A stretch of 64,000 nt of DNA from Cocos nucifera (GCA_006176705.1 QRFJ01000058.1:1422676-1486675); one strand, 5' to 3'; positions 34,811-47,882 are shown, counted from the stretch's first letter. The notes: generated from the sequence alone by a model not told the origin. Translations and numbers: made by a program.

Positions 34811-35350
34811 TTATTTAAGATGGAACCACATAAAATCATCACTAAAATATTTATGAGATTTACTAATATTTTGAATGGTTTGAAAAGTCTTGGAAGAGAT
34901 TATACTAATAGTGATGTTGTGCACAAAATTCTTAGATCTTTGCCAAAGAATTGGGAGCCGAAGGTGACTGCCACTCAAGAGGCAAAAGACCTAAACACTC
35001 TTACATTGGAGGAGTTAATTGGGTCACTCATGACCCATGAGCTAAACATGAACCAAGAAAAAGAAGAGAAAGTGAGAAAAAAGAAAAGCATTGCACTCAA
35101 AGTTGCTACCATGTATAAAGAGGAAAGCAACTCCGAAGAAGACTCGGAGGATGATGAAAAAATGACACTAATCACTAGAAGGTTCAAAAAATTCATGAAA
35201 AGAAAGAAGAAGTTTGAACCAAGAAAAAAACATTTCAGTAAGGGTGAAGGTAGCAAAGAAAGGGAAAGAGAAAGAGAGAAAGATCAAATCATTTACTATG
35301 AGTGTAAGAAGCTCAGACATTTTCGAATGGACTGTCCATTGTTGAAGTAG
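34811..35350 (+). pseudogene. Element C gag fragment with zinc knuckle
   Basis: Open from within the B2 LTR (ATG 34730) to 35350, so the first ~27 codons are LTR sequence and only the part from FKMEPHKIITK is gag. Typical blocks: RFTNILNGLKSLGRDYTNSD, VHKILRSLPKNWEPKVTATQ, LEELIGSLMTHELNMNQ. An acidic SEEDSEDDEK stretch and a Lys/Arg-rich tract follow. The knuckle reads YYECKKLRHFRMDC: the first Cys of CX2CX4HX4C is Tyr. The N-terminal half of gag is missing. Confidence 0.83.
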
Positions 35351-36040
35351 AGCTCAAAAAAATCAAGAAAGAAAGTATTAAAAGCAACATGGAATAATGA
35401 CAAAGATTCCTCTTTAAGTGAAAAAGAATGTCTAAGAAAAGAAAAAGCTAATCTTTGTCTTATGGCATTGGAGGATGAGGTAAACAATGATTCAATTTCT
35501 GAATTTGCATTTAAGAAATCGTATGAAGCTTTTAATAATTTACTTTCTGATTTTAAAAAGCTATGTCATAAGAACAAAGAACTAAGGAAGAGAATAAATC
35601 CTTAAAAATAGATAAAGCTCAAATAGAAGAAAATATAAAAGAAATACAAAGCAATCTAAATGAATCAAATGAAATGATTGCATCCTTACAAGATGAAGTG
35701 ATAAGATTAAGGTCTATAGTAGATAGATATATGCTAAGCTCTAAAAATTTATAGAAAATTATTGAGAATCAAAAGATGGCCTTTGATAAAATCAGTATAG
35801 GGTATAATCCATCAAGAAAGCAAAAATTCTTTAAAAATTTATATGCAAAATCTCAAAATTATAGTAGAAGCATTACATATTACAAATATGATAAAATTGA
35901 ATATAAATTTATTGAATACAAAATCTTTAATTCAAGCAAATCAAAAATAAAATAAATTTAGGTTCTAAAAGGAACCATCTATGCTAACCCCAAAGGATCC
36001 AAGTTAGCTTAGGTACCTAAGTTTATTTGATTACTTGTGT
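35351..36040 (+). other. Element C charged linker between gag and protease, decayed
   Basis: The frame after the gag TAG still shows linker text usual for Sirevirus-like gag-pol: SRKKVLKATWNNDKDSS, LCLMALEDEVNND, EAFNNLLSDFKKLCHKNKEL, a probable coiled coil. From about 35590 it is broken by frameshifts and stops. No separate gene. Confidence 0.6.
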
Positions 36041-37340
36041 AGATGTGCTTGACATCCATAAGAGCTAAAAGAAGATGATACCTTAATAACGGATGCTCGA
36101 GGTACATGACGGGAGATAAATCATAATTTATCTCTCTTGAAACTAAAGATGAAGGTGTTGTGACATTTGGAGACAATGATAAAGAAAAAATCATTGATCT
36201 TGGTAATATATTGATAACACCCTCTATTAGCATAGAAAATATTTTATATGTTGAAGTATTGATGCATAACTTACTTAGCATAAGCCAACTTTGTAATAAA
36301 GGCTTTAATGTCTTATTCAAATCATCTCATTGCATTGTAACTAGTTCTTTAAATGAAAGCATTAAATTCATAGGAAAAAGATATGAAAATATTTACATTA
36401 TTGATCTTGATGAATTTAAAAATGAGAATATTAAGTGTTTTATTGCTATGAATGCTAAACTAAATAAATCAAGTTGGATTTAGTATAATAGATTAGGTCA
36501 TGCAAGTATGGACTCACTAGCAAGAATAATTAAATTTAATTTAGTAAAGGATTTACCCAAAATAAATTTTAAAAAGGATAAAATTTATAAAGCATGGCAA
36601 CTTGATAAACAAATAAAATCTTCTTTCAAATCTAAAAATATTGTTTCAACTACTAGACCTCTAGAATTACTTCATATGGATTTATTTGGACCTATTTCAA
36701 CTACTAGTCTTGGAGAAAAAAGATATGGCTTTATTATAGTAAATGATTTTTCATGATATATATGGATTTTATTTTTATCTCATAAAGATAATGCTTTTGA
36801 TATGTTTGTTGATCTATTTAATAAAATTACAAAGAAAAAAGAATGCAATATCTTATATATATGAAGTGATCATGGCATGAAATTTGAAAATCAAAAGTTT
36901 GAAAGTTTTTGCTCTAAGAATGGAGTCAATTATAACTTTTTAGCACCTAGAATATTCCAACAAAATGGGATGGTAGAAAGAAAGAATAGAACATTATTTG
37001 AAATGGTATGGACTATGCTTTGTGAAAGCAATCTTCTAAACTATTTTTGGATGGAAGCTATTAACACCGCATACTTTGTGCTAAATAGAGCATTAATTAG
37101 ATCAATCTTAAAGAAAACTCCATATGAACTTTATAAAGAAAAGAAATCAAATATTTTATATTTTAAAATCTTTGGATGTAGATGTTTCATTCTAATAAAT
37201 GGTAAAGATAAGCTAGAAATGTTTGATGCAAAATCAAATTAAGAAATTTTTCTAGGATATTCATCATATAGTAGAGCATATAGAATATTTAATAAAAGAA
37301 CATTAATTATGAAAGAATCCATGCATGCTATTTTTGATGA
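36041..37340 (+). pseudogene. Element C protease and integrase
   Basis: The protease active-site block near 36090 reads NNGCSRYMTGDKS in place of the family's DSG-type motif, so the catalytic Asp is gone. GVVTFGDNDKEKIIDLGNIL and NLLSISQLCNKGFNVLF follow (36160-36330). The pre-integrase motif YNRLGHASMDSLARI is at 36490. Integrase: first Asp in LLHMDLFGP (about 36675), second in SDHGMKFEN after a TGA near 36863 (about 36866-36890), Glu in QQNGMVERKNRTL (about 36960-37000). The C-terminal KTPYELYKEKKSN and IFGCRCFILING end near 37210. Stops at 36481, 36756, 36863 and 37242 break the frame. Confidence 0.83.
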
Positions 37341-37344
37341 AGCT

Positions 37345-39130
37345 AACTCCCTTAAAACAAGAGAAGAAGAGCTTGATGTGGATGTAGAAATTCTTAAAAA
37401 GAAATTGAAAGATATATCATTTGAAGATACTCCCTCTCAAGAAAAAAACGATAAAGAGCAAGAGGTTGAAGAAGAGTTGCCACAATCTCAAGATGATCAA
37501 GATACGTCCAACTTACTAAAGGAATGGAGGTATGATCATAATCATCCTAAGAAATTAATAATAGATGATCCACCTCATGGAGTTAAAATTAGATCATCTC
37601 TTAGAGAAGCTATGAATCATATTGCATTTGTATCTTATTTAGAATCTAAAAATATAATTGAAGCTGAAAAGGATCCAAATTGAATATTAACAATACAAGA
37701 AGAATTAAACCAATTTGAAAGAAATAAAGTTTGGGAGCTAGTTGAAAGACCTAAAAATTTTCTTGTAATTGATACAAAATGGGTCTTTAGAAATAAACTT
37801 GATGAGAAGGTCAATGTAATTAGAAATAAGGCTAGATTGGTTGCACAAGGATACAATCAAGAAGAGGATATTGATTTTGATGAGTTCTTTGCACCTATGG
37901 CTAGACTCAAAGCTATTAGATTGCTCTTAGCATTTGCATGTTTCATAAATTTTAAACTTTTTCAAATACATATGAAGAGTGCATTTTTAAATGATTTAAT
38001 TGAAGAGAAAGTTTATGTAGAATAACCTTCAAGCTTTGAAAGTCAAGAATTACCTAATCATGTATATAAACTTAAGAAAGCACTATATGGATTAAAACAA
38101 GCACCTAGGGCTTGGTATAATAGATTGAATAAGTTCTTACTAAACAATAATTTTAAAAGAGATAATATAGATAACATATTATTTATTAAAAGAAAATCAA
38201 GTGATATTAATTATCTAATTATATGTTGATGATATTATATTCGGTGCTACTAATGAGGTTTTGTGTAGAGAGTTTCCAAATCTTATGCAAGGTGAGTTCG
38301 AGATGAGCATGATGGAAGAGCTCAACTTCTTCCTGAAACTCCAAATTAAGCAATCAAATGAGAGGATCTCCATCAATCAAAGCAAATACATCAAAAAATG
38401 TTAAAAAAATTTGGGATGGATAATGTCAAAGAAAGTGGCACCCCCATGAGCACAAGTTGCAAGCTTGATCACAACCCAAAAGACAAAGTAGTAGATCCTA
38501 AGCTATATCAAGATATGATTGGATCTTTGCCATATTTAACTGCAAGTAGGTCGGATATTATTATGCATGTATGCTCGTTATCAATCAAATCCTAAGGAAT
38601 CACATGTATTAGTAGTTAAAAGAATTTTTAAGTATTTAATAAATACTCAAGATGCTGGTTTATGGTACTCTAAATTATTTTCATTGGACTTAATTGGATA
38701 TAGTGATTCAGATTTTACTAGTTGTTGCTTAGATAGCAAGAGTACAAGTGGTACATTTCAATTTCTAGGAGTGAATTTGATCACTTGGTTTAGCAAGAAA
38801 TAAAACTCGATAACCTTGTCTACGGTGGAAGCCGAATACATTACTGCTGAAAGTTGTTGTGCTCAACTATTATGAATCAAACAACAACTAAAAGATTATG
38901 GTATTACTTATAATAATATTCCTATTCAATGTGACAATACAAGCGCCATAAATTTGACTAAAAATTCTATATTACACTCAAGAACAAAATATATAGATGT
39001 AAGACATTATTTTATTAGAGAGCATGTTCAAAATAATAATATACTTCTTGAATATTGTGCTTACTAAAAATCAAGTTATAGATATCTTTACTAAATCCTT
39101 GAATTAAGAAAGATTTTTCACAATTAGAAA
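37345..39130 (+). pseudogene. Element C linker, RT and RNase H
   Basis: An acidic linker (37309-37683) leads to RT: FVIDTKWVFRNKL-like text near 37770, VAQGYNQEEDIDFDEFFAPM (37840), LKKALYGLKQAPRAWYN (38070) and catalytic YVDD at 38222-38233, reached only after a frameshift near 38215. The Sirevirus-typical QGEFEMSMMEELNFFL comes at 38290. RNase H spans about 38560-39130: GYSDSDFTSCCLDSKSTSGT, STVEAEYITAESCCAQL, IQCDNTSAINLTKN, SRTKYIDVRHYFIREHV. Breaks occur near 38022 (TAA), 38215 and 38400. Not functional. Confidence 0.85.
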
Positions 39131-39540
39131 GCAATTAGGTTTATTTGATTTAATTTGTTAAATGAATATCTTGTGATAATTGGTTTTCATATGATGAAAT
39201 GATTGATTTTGATATGGTAAAATTTTCTATATTTATTCAATTTTTATCTCATTTAGAAAAGAAAAATAGATGGCAAAATTTCTAACCTTGAAACTTAGAA
39301 GATTTAGCTCTATGCCAAAGTGAGCCATCCCATATTTTTTCTTCTGAAAAATTTAGTTGACCTAGTATTGGATCGATTCGATTTTTCTTCACAAAAAAAC
39401 TAAGATGGTTAAGTTGTCGGGATTTTTGTTTTTCAAGTGGAAAGACCAATGGCTTTTTGAGGACTCGTCTCTTAGCCATCTGCTAAGGAAACTCTTGAAA
39501 CCTAAAATCCTTTCCTAGAAACCCATTTCCACTTCTTTAG
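39131..39540 (+). other. Element C spacer between pol and extra ORF
   Basis: AT-rich, no sense ORF. An antisense open frame at 39282-39479 (65 codons) has no recognisable motif and no other copy in the window to test it. Confidence 0.5.
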
Positions 39541-39971
39541 GATGGGATTTTAGAATCATGCCACCCAAGAAATGAACCGTAACTCCTTGGATTAAGTATG
39601 CATGTCCAGTTCTATTGTCTAGAAGAGGGATTTACAGTGAAGAATGGTGGATAAAGTTCTGAGAAGACCATTCATCTTGGTTGTCTTAGTCTTCCTCACC
39701 TCCTCTGGGACCGTCCACTCAACCCCCTTAGCCTCCTTTGATTTCCCCACCATCTTCCTCTTCCACACCCGTCCCTCTTTCTTCTAGGGCTGTTACAACT
39801 AGTAGAAGAGTAGATTTTGATTTCTTAACAAGTGAGGGATTTAAGATTGGAGAGTGCTTAAAGTATCAAGAATGGGAAAACCTATGCTCTGGGATCAATC
39901 TTCCAACCTATCCAAATCTCGTAAGGAAATTTTATGAAAATGCAAATGTTAGACCAAATTTGTTTGAAACA
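39541..39971 (+). pseudogene. Element C extra ORF, N-terminal part (plant transposon protein domain)
   Basis: Text after the probable start near 39558 (MPPKK then a TGA) leads to a Ser/Pro-rich stretch and to RVDFDFLTSEGFKIGECLKY and LPTYPNLVRKFYENA (39810-39960). This resembles the 'putative plant transposon protein' domain found downstream of pol in Sirevirus-like elements, in the position of the env-like ORF. The frame is cut at 39971 by A2 and continues at 50177. Function is unknown; envelope-like activity has been proposed for some Sireviruses but is not shown here. Confidence 0.7.
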
Positions 39972-42252
39972 TGAAGAAAATTCTGATTTTCCGATCCAGG
40001 TTCGTTCAGATCTGATCAGATCAAGTGATATATTTCAAAAATTTTCTCTTTGATCTATATCAGATCTGGGATATTTCAGATCTGATTAATATTATTTTAA
40101 TAAATAAAATAAATAAGGATAAATTAAATCAAATTTAATTTACCTGATTTGGGTAATCCTATTATCCTATTGATGATCCTGTATGCAGCGGAAGATTCTG
40201 GATCTAGCTACGCAAGCGCCTGGCCTCTACCGGTATCCACTCAGACTGGATCTAGAGATCCTCTTCTTCTCTATCACGTCTCCAAAAATCAGATCTGGAT
40301 CTGATCTGGAGGATCTTCAAAACTCCTTTTGAAGATCAGCAGTCGTCCTTTGCAACAACGCAGCCTTCTTACTTTTGATCACCTTTTTCTTGCTTGAATC
40401 GCACTAACAAAAATCCAAAACTCCTTTTGGATGTGGAGAGCAAGGGGAGAAGGTGGTTTGGCGTGGAGAAGGAGGGGAGAGGCAACCTTGGGGCATATGG
40501 AAACTCTTATTCAATCATATATCAATCTGAGTTGGGTACAGGGACTTATTTATAGACTAGCTGTGATCCAACTCCTCTTCTTCCCAACCAATCACAACCC
40601 TTTGTGAAATCAGATCTAAATCTGATTGGTGGAAATAGAGTCCCCTGGATTCCTCCTTAGAGGGCACCTAAGACCAGTCAAAGTTGGTTCTTAGAAGAAC
40701 TCTAATTGGAATCCAAAAAGGAGATGGAGTCCTTGTCCAACAAGGACTCCTAGGCGCCTCCAACTTGGGCACACGCCTAGGGTGGCGTGCGCCCTTCTCC
40801 TTGCCAGGTTCTGGCAGGGGGACAGGCCCCCACCAGCTCTCCAATAGGTGCATGACATGTGGTCAAAAGTCAAAGTATCAATGGTCAATGTTTGACCAGT
40901 CAAAGGTAGACTTTTGACCAAAGTCAAAGAACAAGAAATGGCAGGTGACCAAAAATGGCAGGTAATGTCTTACAAAATAAGACAACCTATTTCTGACTTG
41001 GACAACCTCCAGTCAGACCATATGAAGGCCTCTGATTGAGCACAAACTCCTTTGGCTCAGACAGGACAACTTATTTATGATAGCAAAAGAAGAACGTTAG
41101 GTTCAATCGAGTGCTAGCACGATTTCCTTGAACCTAATTGAATCTCATTCAGATCAATTGAACTAGATTAGTTCAATTGATGATCACCAGATTCAAACCC
41201 TTATTTGTGTGACCCAGTTAGGTTCAGTTCTGTATGGTAATGGGATATGTCATGATCTCTATCATCGACATCATCGAAACTCCTTTCGATGGATCAGAAC
41301 TCTTCTGATTCGAACAGCTAGAATGATCGATCATCTAAATCATTCTAATTGCTCCCAAAATCCACCAGTGACACCTAGCAGTATATGGTGGCAACCCATC
41401 AGAGCTGAATGCGAACCTCTTGGTGCAGCTACCTGTGTGATTAAGTTCTTCTATCTTGAGCCCCGATCAGATTAGGGTTAAGGTGAACTCGTCAAACCCT
41501 AGTCTCTGTCATATGATGTAATCATTCGATTCGAGTCCAATGTGAAAATCTAAATAGAAACTCTTTCTATTATTTCACTCTGCCATGGCCATGGGCTTCT
41601 GGACTTGATTCTCATGATTATCATAGGGCTGCTCCTCTACCACCGAGGTAGATAGATTCCATCTTGATGCCATCCAGTTCCTACAATGAACATGCTATAG
41701 CCAACATACACCTCAGGGTTTCCATATGGCTAGGAGACCGAGTAATGGTGTAGTCAAACTATAACACCCTCAAGGTGAACTGCCGATGCACCTCAGGTCA
41801 AAGAACCAGACACACTACTGCATCATCGAGTCAGTCATTGACGAGAAGGTAGACTCCCTAATGACTACTCGAGGTGGTCACGCTCAGTGCCCTCGTTCTC
41901 TAACGAGTACCTGTACTCTCGCTCCGGTGTCTCCACACCGTAGACTCAAGACTCATCTACTAAAGAGAAGCGATTGTACACCAACCTTCCGGATCAATCA
42001 CCATCCTCGTGATGATCCTATGGTCGGGAGCAATTTATGAGTTAATAATGATTATTCATGTCTTAAATTTTCAACTCTTGAAAATATGAATTATCATTAC
42101 CATTAACTCAAAGGATGTATCACAGACACTAAATACACATATGTGATAGAAAATAACCCATTTATTGATTTTAGTCAAAATTATAATTTTGCCCCTAGAA
42201 GTGTATTACAAGTGTCAGCCAATTCTGGCTTCTAGGGCACATATATCTAACA
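39972..42252 (-). repeat. 3' LTR of copia A2 (2281 bp)
   Basis: Element-strand TGTTAGATATATG at 42252 to ...TTTTCTTCA at 39972. Same hairpin and two antisense open frames (41209-41475, 41786-42040) as the other A LTRs. Confidence 0.93.
40547..40928 (-). promoter_or_regulatory. A2 3' LTR promoter: TATA box plus W-box cluster
   Basis: TATAAATA at 40554-40547 (minus); seven TTGAC/GTCAA cores at 40861-40928. One core seen in A1 (GGTCAATGG) is lost here through AGTATCAATGG. Confidence 0.68.
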
Positions 42253-42280
42253 ATCTCCCACTTGTCCTAAAGCCAATTGG

Positions 42281-43640
42281 CTACAAGTCTAAGTCCCATC
42301 TTCTCAAGGTGGGCTTCGATCTTCTGCTGGCCCAACGGCTTTGTAAGTGGGTCTGCCACATTATCTGTGGAGTTGACTCTCTTGACCTCGAACGTAACCC
42401 TTTCTCGAAGGTAATCGTGGATGAGGTGGTATCACCATTTGCTTGGAACTCTTCCAGCTGATAGCACCACCATTGCACACAAAACAGTCTGCCAGATGTC
42501 GACTTTCGATCATCTATATCAGGACATGAAATCCGAGTCTGTGTATCCCTGGACTTGGAGTTCTCCATTACCAAAGACCAACATCATATCCTTAGTTCTT
42601 CTCAAGTACTTAAGGATACATTTCACAGAAGTCCAGTGTTCTTCACCTGGATTTGACTGATATCTGCTTGTGACACTCACAGCATGGGCTATATCAGGTC
42701 GTGTACATAGCATGGCATACATGAGGCTCCCTATTGCAGAAGCATAAGGGATCTTGCTCATGCGTTCTATTTCCTCAGGTGTGCTAGGGGCACATCTTCT
42801 TGGAAAGATGAATACCATGTCTGAAGGGTATTAATCCCCTCTTAGAGTTTTCCATACTAAACCTCTTTAGTACTTCCTCTATGTACATCTTCTGTGAAAG
42901 TCCTAGCATCCTATTCGGTCTATCCCTATAGACCTTAATTCCTAGAATAAAGGATGCTTCACCTAGGTCTTTCATGGAGAATTCCTTGGACAACCACATT
43001 TTGACTGATGTCAACATGGGAATATCATTCCCAATAAGGAGGATGTCATCCACGTACAATACGAGGAAGACAACAGCGCTCCCACTGACCTTTTTGAAAA
43101 CACATGGTTCCTCTTCATTTTTGATGAAACCAAACTTTTTGATCACATCATTGAAACGAGTGTTCCAGCTCCGAGATGCTTGCTTAAGTCCATATATGGA
43201 CCTTTGCAGCTTGCAAACCTTGTGATCAGTATCACTGGATGTGAAACCTAGCGGCTGTTCCATATAGATATCTTCCTCAAGATATCCATTTAGGAATGCC
43301 GTTTTCACGTCCATTTGCCATATTTCATAATCGAAATAGGCTGCAACGGCAAGCAATGTGCGGATGGATTTTAGCATAGCTACTGGGAAAAGGTATCCTG
43401 ATAGTCAATGCCTTCGCGTTGACTATAACCTTTTGCCACTAGTCTAGCCTTGAATGTCTCCACATTCCCATCTGCACCAATCTTTCTCTTGAAGATCCAT
43501 TTACATCCCAATAGGTACTATACCTTCTGGTGGATCTACCAAGGTCCAGACTTGGTTTGAGTGCATCGAGTCAATTTCTGACTGCATTGCCTCTAGCCAT
43601 TTCTCGGAGTCGATATCTGATATCGCCTCGTTGTAGGTTT
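42281..43640 (-). pseudogene. Copia A2 RT and RNase H with internal deletion
   Basis: 43377-42784 is an open RT segment with IWQMDVKTAFLNGYLEEDIY, MEQPLGFTSSD, YGLKQASRSWN and YVDD at 43056-43045. A 1-base insertion near 42789 shifts the frame to 42818-42519 (RNase H start, MSKIPYASAIGSLMYAMLC). About 0.2 kb is then missing at 42432: the text jumps from the SWKSSKQ block to the region coding for the YLEKGYVEV part, losing MEAEYIAAS, LYCDNNGAIA and KSKHIERR. These blocks hold RNase H catalytic residues, so A2 RNase H must be inactive. The tail (42574-42281) is read in a shifted frame. Confidence 0.85.
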
Positions 43641-44600
43641 TGGGATCATCACCATGAGCACCATTACCTACGAGGAACATTTCCTCTACTTCCTCTGAAA
43701 TAATACCTAAGTATCTCTCAGGGGGACGGGAAAACTCTTTCCGATCTACGAGGTGGAGGAGGTAGTGTTCTTATTGGCTCAACCTGATTTGGTTCCACTT
43801 GGTCCTTAGCTCGTTCCACTTGTGAGACTTTCTCATCAAGCTTGATCTATTTTTTAATGCCGCTATCTTGAATAAACTATTTTTCAAGAAAGATGGCATG
43901 TCGACTCACAATCACATTGTGGTCTTCTGGAATGTAGAAATAGTATCCTAATGACTCTTTAGGATATCCTATGAATCGAGCTCTAAAGGACCTAAACTCT
44001 AACTTGTCCGCTTGTTGTCTTTTGACATGAGCCGGACAACCCCAAATTCTGAGATGACTCAGACTTGGTTTCTTACCATGCCATATCTCATACGGTGTGG
44101 TAGGAACGGTTTTAGAGGGAACCCTATTCAGTAGATAGATTGAAGTTAACAATGAGTGTCCCCAAAGAAAATCAGGGAGGTCTGTGAAGCTCATCATGGA
44201 TCGAACCATATCCAATAGAGTCCGATTTCTCCATTCTGAAACCCCGTTGAGTTGAGGTGTTCCTGGTGGAGTCCATTGAGAGACTATGCCATTTTTCTTT
44301 AGATAGTCTAGGAATTCCCTAAGGTATTCACCTCCTCGATCTGATCGAAGAACCTTAATGGGTTTTTCTAGTTTATTTTTCTACTTCATGTCTGAATTCT
44401 TTGAACTTTTCAAAAGCTTCAGACTTGTGTCTCATAAGATACACATACCCATACCTAGACAGATCATCGGTAAAGGTAATGAAGTAGACAAAATTGCCTC
44501 TAGCCGGCACATCAAATGGGCCGCACACATCAGTATGTACTAGGGCAAGGAGATCTGTGGCCCTTTCCCCATGTCCTAACAAAAGGGAGTTTAGTCATTT
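43641..44600 (-). pseudogene. Copia A2 integrase and integrase-RT linker
   Basis: The integrase start HTDVCGPFDVPARGNFVYF is in frame at 44582-44373, without the 1-base insertion of A1. NRTLLDMVRSMMSFTD-like text and NRVPSKTVPTTPYEIWHGKK lie at 44215-43877. Second Asp (SDRGGEYL) near 44330 and Glu block VSEWRN near 44225 are recognisable. Frame breaks occur near 44372 (TAG where A1 also has one, after HEVEK) and in the linker 43860-43740, where the A1 homolog stays open. Confidence 0.8.
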
Positions 44601-46021
44601 TGCCTTGAAGACAAGATTCACAAGTTGGATATGACTCAAAAGTCAATGGACTCAATAGCCCATTTTTCTCCAATTTGTTGATCCTATCTTCTGCTATATG
44701 ACCTAATCTCAGGTGCCATAGATATCTGTCATTTAGACTATCCCTAGGTCGTTTGGCATTCACGTTTTGCTCGATAGTTAAAATAGGTACATCAATATGT
44801 AGCTGATAAAGACCATTAATAAGGAAACCATTTGCAATTTTATTTCTTTCATAAAGAATGTTACAATGGTCCTTAAAGAAGGTGATCACATAACCTTCTT
44901 GTGCTAAGCATGAAACAGAAATCAAATTCCTGCTAGCTGCAGGCACAAAATAACAGTCTTTCAAAACTAAGTCTAAACCAGATGGTAATCGAAGAGGGTA
45001 TGTTCCCACGGCTACTGCAGCAACTCTTGCTCCATTACCAATGCGTAGGATCATGTCTCCATCCCTCAGCCTCCTGCTATCCTCAAGACCCTGCATGAAA
45101 GTGCACAGATGAGCACTAGAACCAGAGTCAAGCACCCAACTGGATGCAGAAGAAACCGTAAGGTTAGACTCAATAACGAGCATACCTCCAGAAGGACCTT
45201 CCTTCTTGTTCTTCAGGGTGGCCAGGTAAGTAGGGCAGTTCCGCTTCCAATGGCCGTCGCTGTTGCAATGGAAATACTTTCCTTTGACATGGCCTTTCTT
45301 CTTCGGCTCTGCCTTCTTCTTCTTTGATCCTTCCACCTTTTGCTTTTTCACAGACTTCTTTTTCTTTCCAGAAGACTTTCTTTTGGAAGAAGTCCATTCC
45401 ATAGCAAGAACTGAGCCTTTAGAACCTTTCATAGAAAGCTCAGCGGTAACCAGCATATTCATTAATTCGGCCAAGGAATTCTTGAAGTTTATGCATGTGG
45501 TAATTCATGATGAATTGCCCATATGCATCAGTCAAGGATTGCAGAATAATATCGTTCTGCAGGTCCAAGTCTAACTTCACACCGAGCTTCTCAAGCTCTT
45601 CCATGTCCTTGATCATTGTCAGACAGTGATCTTGGACTGACTGCCCATCACGCATCTTAGCCTTAAAAAGTCATTTCGTGACTTGATATTTGGCTGCGCG
45701 ACTCTGTTCACCAAACATCTCCTGTAGGTGAGCCAACATTTGGCGAGCAGTCCCGATATCCTCATGTTGGCGCTGGAGCTCATCAGACATCGAGCCCAAC
45801 ATGTAATATCTGGCCTTATTATCTTCGTCTATCCATTTTTTCAGAGACGCTCTCTGTTCAACAGATGGATGGGCTGGTAAGGTGGGAGGGTCCTGGTCCA
45901 AAACATGGGTTAACTTCTCAAAACCCAAAATAATTTTGTAGTTCCTGAGCCAATCTTTATAATTGGGTCCGGTCAGTCTATGTGTGTCCAGGATACGTGC
46001 CAATGGGTTGGACGCAGACAT
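44530..46021 (-). pseudogene. Copia A2 gag, protease and pre-integrase
   Basis: ATG at 46021 (MSASNPLARIL). Gag is open to a TGA at about 45673-45671 after VTK, the same codon as in A1, then resumes in frame. A 1-base insertion near 45480 (GAATTCTTGAAG against GAATTTTGAAG) breaks the gag C-terminus. 45474-44530 is open for 314 codons: Lys-rich tract, knuckle YFHCNSDGHWKRNC with Tyr for the first Cys, protease LDSGSSAHLC, RYLWHLRLGH and CESCLQGKMTKLPF. Domain order and lengths equal A1. Confidence 0.84.
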
Positions 46022-47882
46022 TTTCCTATAGAGAGTCAAAGATTCTAGTTAGATATTGTAATTTTGACTTGACCAATTTGTTTAGAAATTTTATTTTTAA
46101 ACAAATTAGCTCCCACTATTTTCTTGGATCCCTACACTCCCTCTGTAGAGATGCGAAAAATCTTCCATGATTAATGATTTCTAGTGGGTGGTGCGGTCTC
46201 ACCAACTGACTCATCACCTCACCTAACAGTTATTGGTGATGGGTTAGCCAATGAGTGAACAACTCTTGTTCAATGATTCTCTAATCATGGTGCACCCAAA
46301 CTTGGTCTCTAATTCATGAATCTCACCGTATCCGAAATATTGATCCACTCCTTAGTTAAGTCAGACCCACCATTTGCATAGACTGGGTTCCTAATTGAGT
46401 CTCTCACCGTATCCAAAATATTGAGCCCAACTCATCCTCCAGCCCATAGCATCCAATGCCTAATAGACATGGTTGCATCTTCCCGGTGCAACTGAGCCAC
46501 TGTATCCAGCCGAGAACAATCAACCCCGGGAAGGGCCCGCACATCTACAATGGTGGAAGACCTCAGACTTAATCTTTTCTTAGGGAGAATTGATTCAGGT
46601 CTCATTAAACTAGACTTGGCTTAGTCATAACAATTATGACTAACCTAGTGGCATGGGTTAGCTCGGATTATTGACCACCTCAGATCAGAACTGTGTCAAC
46701 AGATATGGCCAGGTAAGTGAGACCGGTGGAAGGAATATGCCATTAACTCGTACAAGAATGCATTCAGGTCGAGTAGCTTCCAATTAAAAACTAGTCGATC
46801 GTATGTGCCAAACTTACCTTAGACACCAAATTGTTGAGTCAGAACCAATTGGGTTAGCCTACAATCCAGACTCTAACCTCTGAGCCTAATTAGGTCTTGC
46901 TTGATCGTGACTCGATCTTGACCCAGACTTAATCCTATTAGGCTGGTCAATTTAAGCATTGTTGATCCCATCTAACCAACTCTTGATTCGGTTTGATCAA
47001 CCGCTTAGACCTAATTGAGCTACCCAAGCCCGAACCCAGTATTATGAATATGTCTTAGATCTGAAAATTCTCAATTTTAGACCTAATTAATATTCCATAA
47101 ACTTAATTCTTAATTAAGTAGGGTTCATAAACAAAATATGCACAATAAATCCTAGGATTTCAGGATCTAGGATTTTGCAGAAAGTAAGTTTTGGGTTTCT
47201 GATTAAGGACGAACACGCAGCACCCCTACACATCATAAGAACACCCCATCGAATGGAAGAGAGGGCCTTTAAACCCTTCTTCGTTCTTATGACCGGACGG
47301 CCAAGAGGAACGCCTTAATCAGGAACATTCAATACTACAAAATAGTATTTAGATCTATATCATATATCTCATATACAAAGTTAGATCTAATCATGGCATA
47401 TTTTGCATACATCTCATGTATCGAATCATGCATATTTTTAGATCTAAATTATCTCATAATAATCTAAAAAATTAGATTTAAATTGATCTTATCAAAATAA
47501 ACTCTAATCTAGACAACTATGTAGAACTATTCTACAACTAGTCTAGACATGCATCAATCATATCTCATATGATGTTTAAAATTAAATAATTTTTATTTAC
47601 TATTTTTTAGATGTTATTATAACCAATTATAATATCAAAAAATAGTAAATAAATAGATCTAAAATATGATTTAATCAAATTAAATTGAAAACATGCAAGA
47701 CTATTCTATAGAACTATTCTATTCTAGAACTAGTCATGCATATCTTCTAATCTTAGATCCTAATCATTTAATTTTAATTTTTTCTGATTTTAGATCTGAT
47801 CACATCTCATGTGACATCTAAAATCAATTATTTTTTGATTAAAATAAATTTAAAATTAGATCTAAATATTTTTAGAACCATG
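46022..47882 (-). other. A2 untranslated leader with candidate intron 46026-46817
   Basis: Collinear with the A1 leader. Donor AAG/GTAAGT starts at 46817, branch-like CTAAC is kept, acceptor TATAG/G ends at 46026, spacing 792 nt as in A1. No sense ORF of length. Confidence 0.5.
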
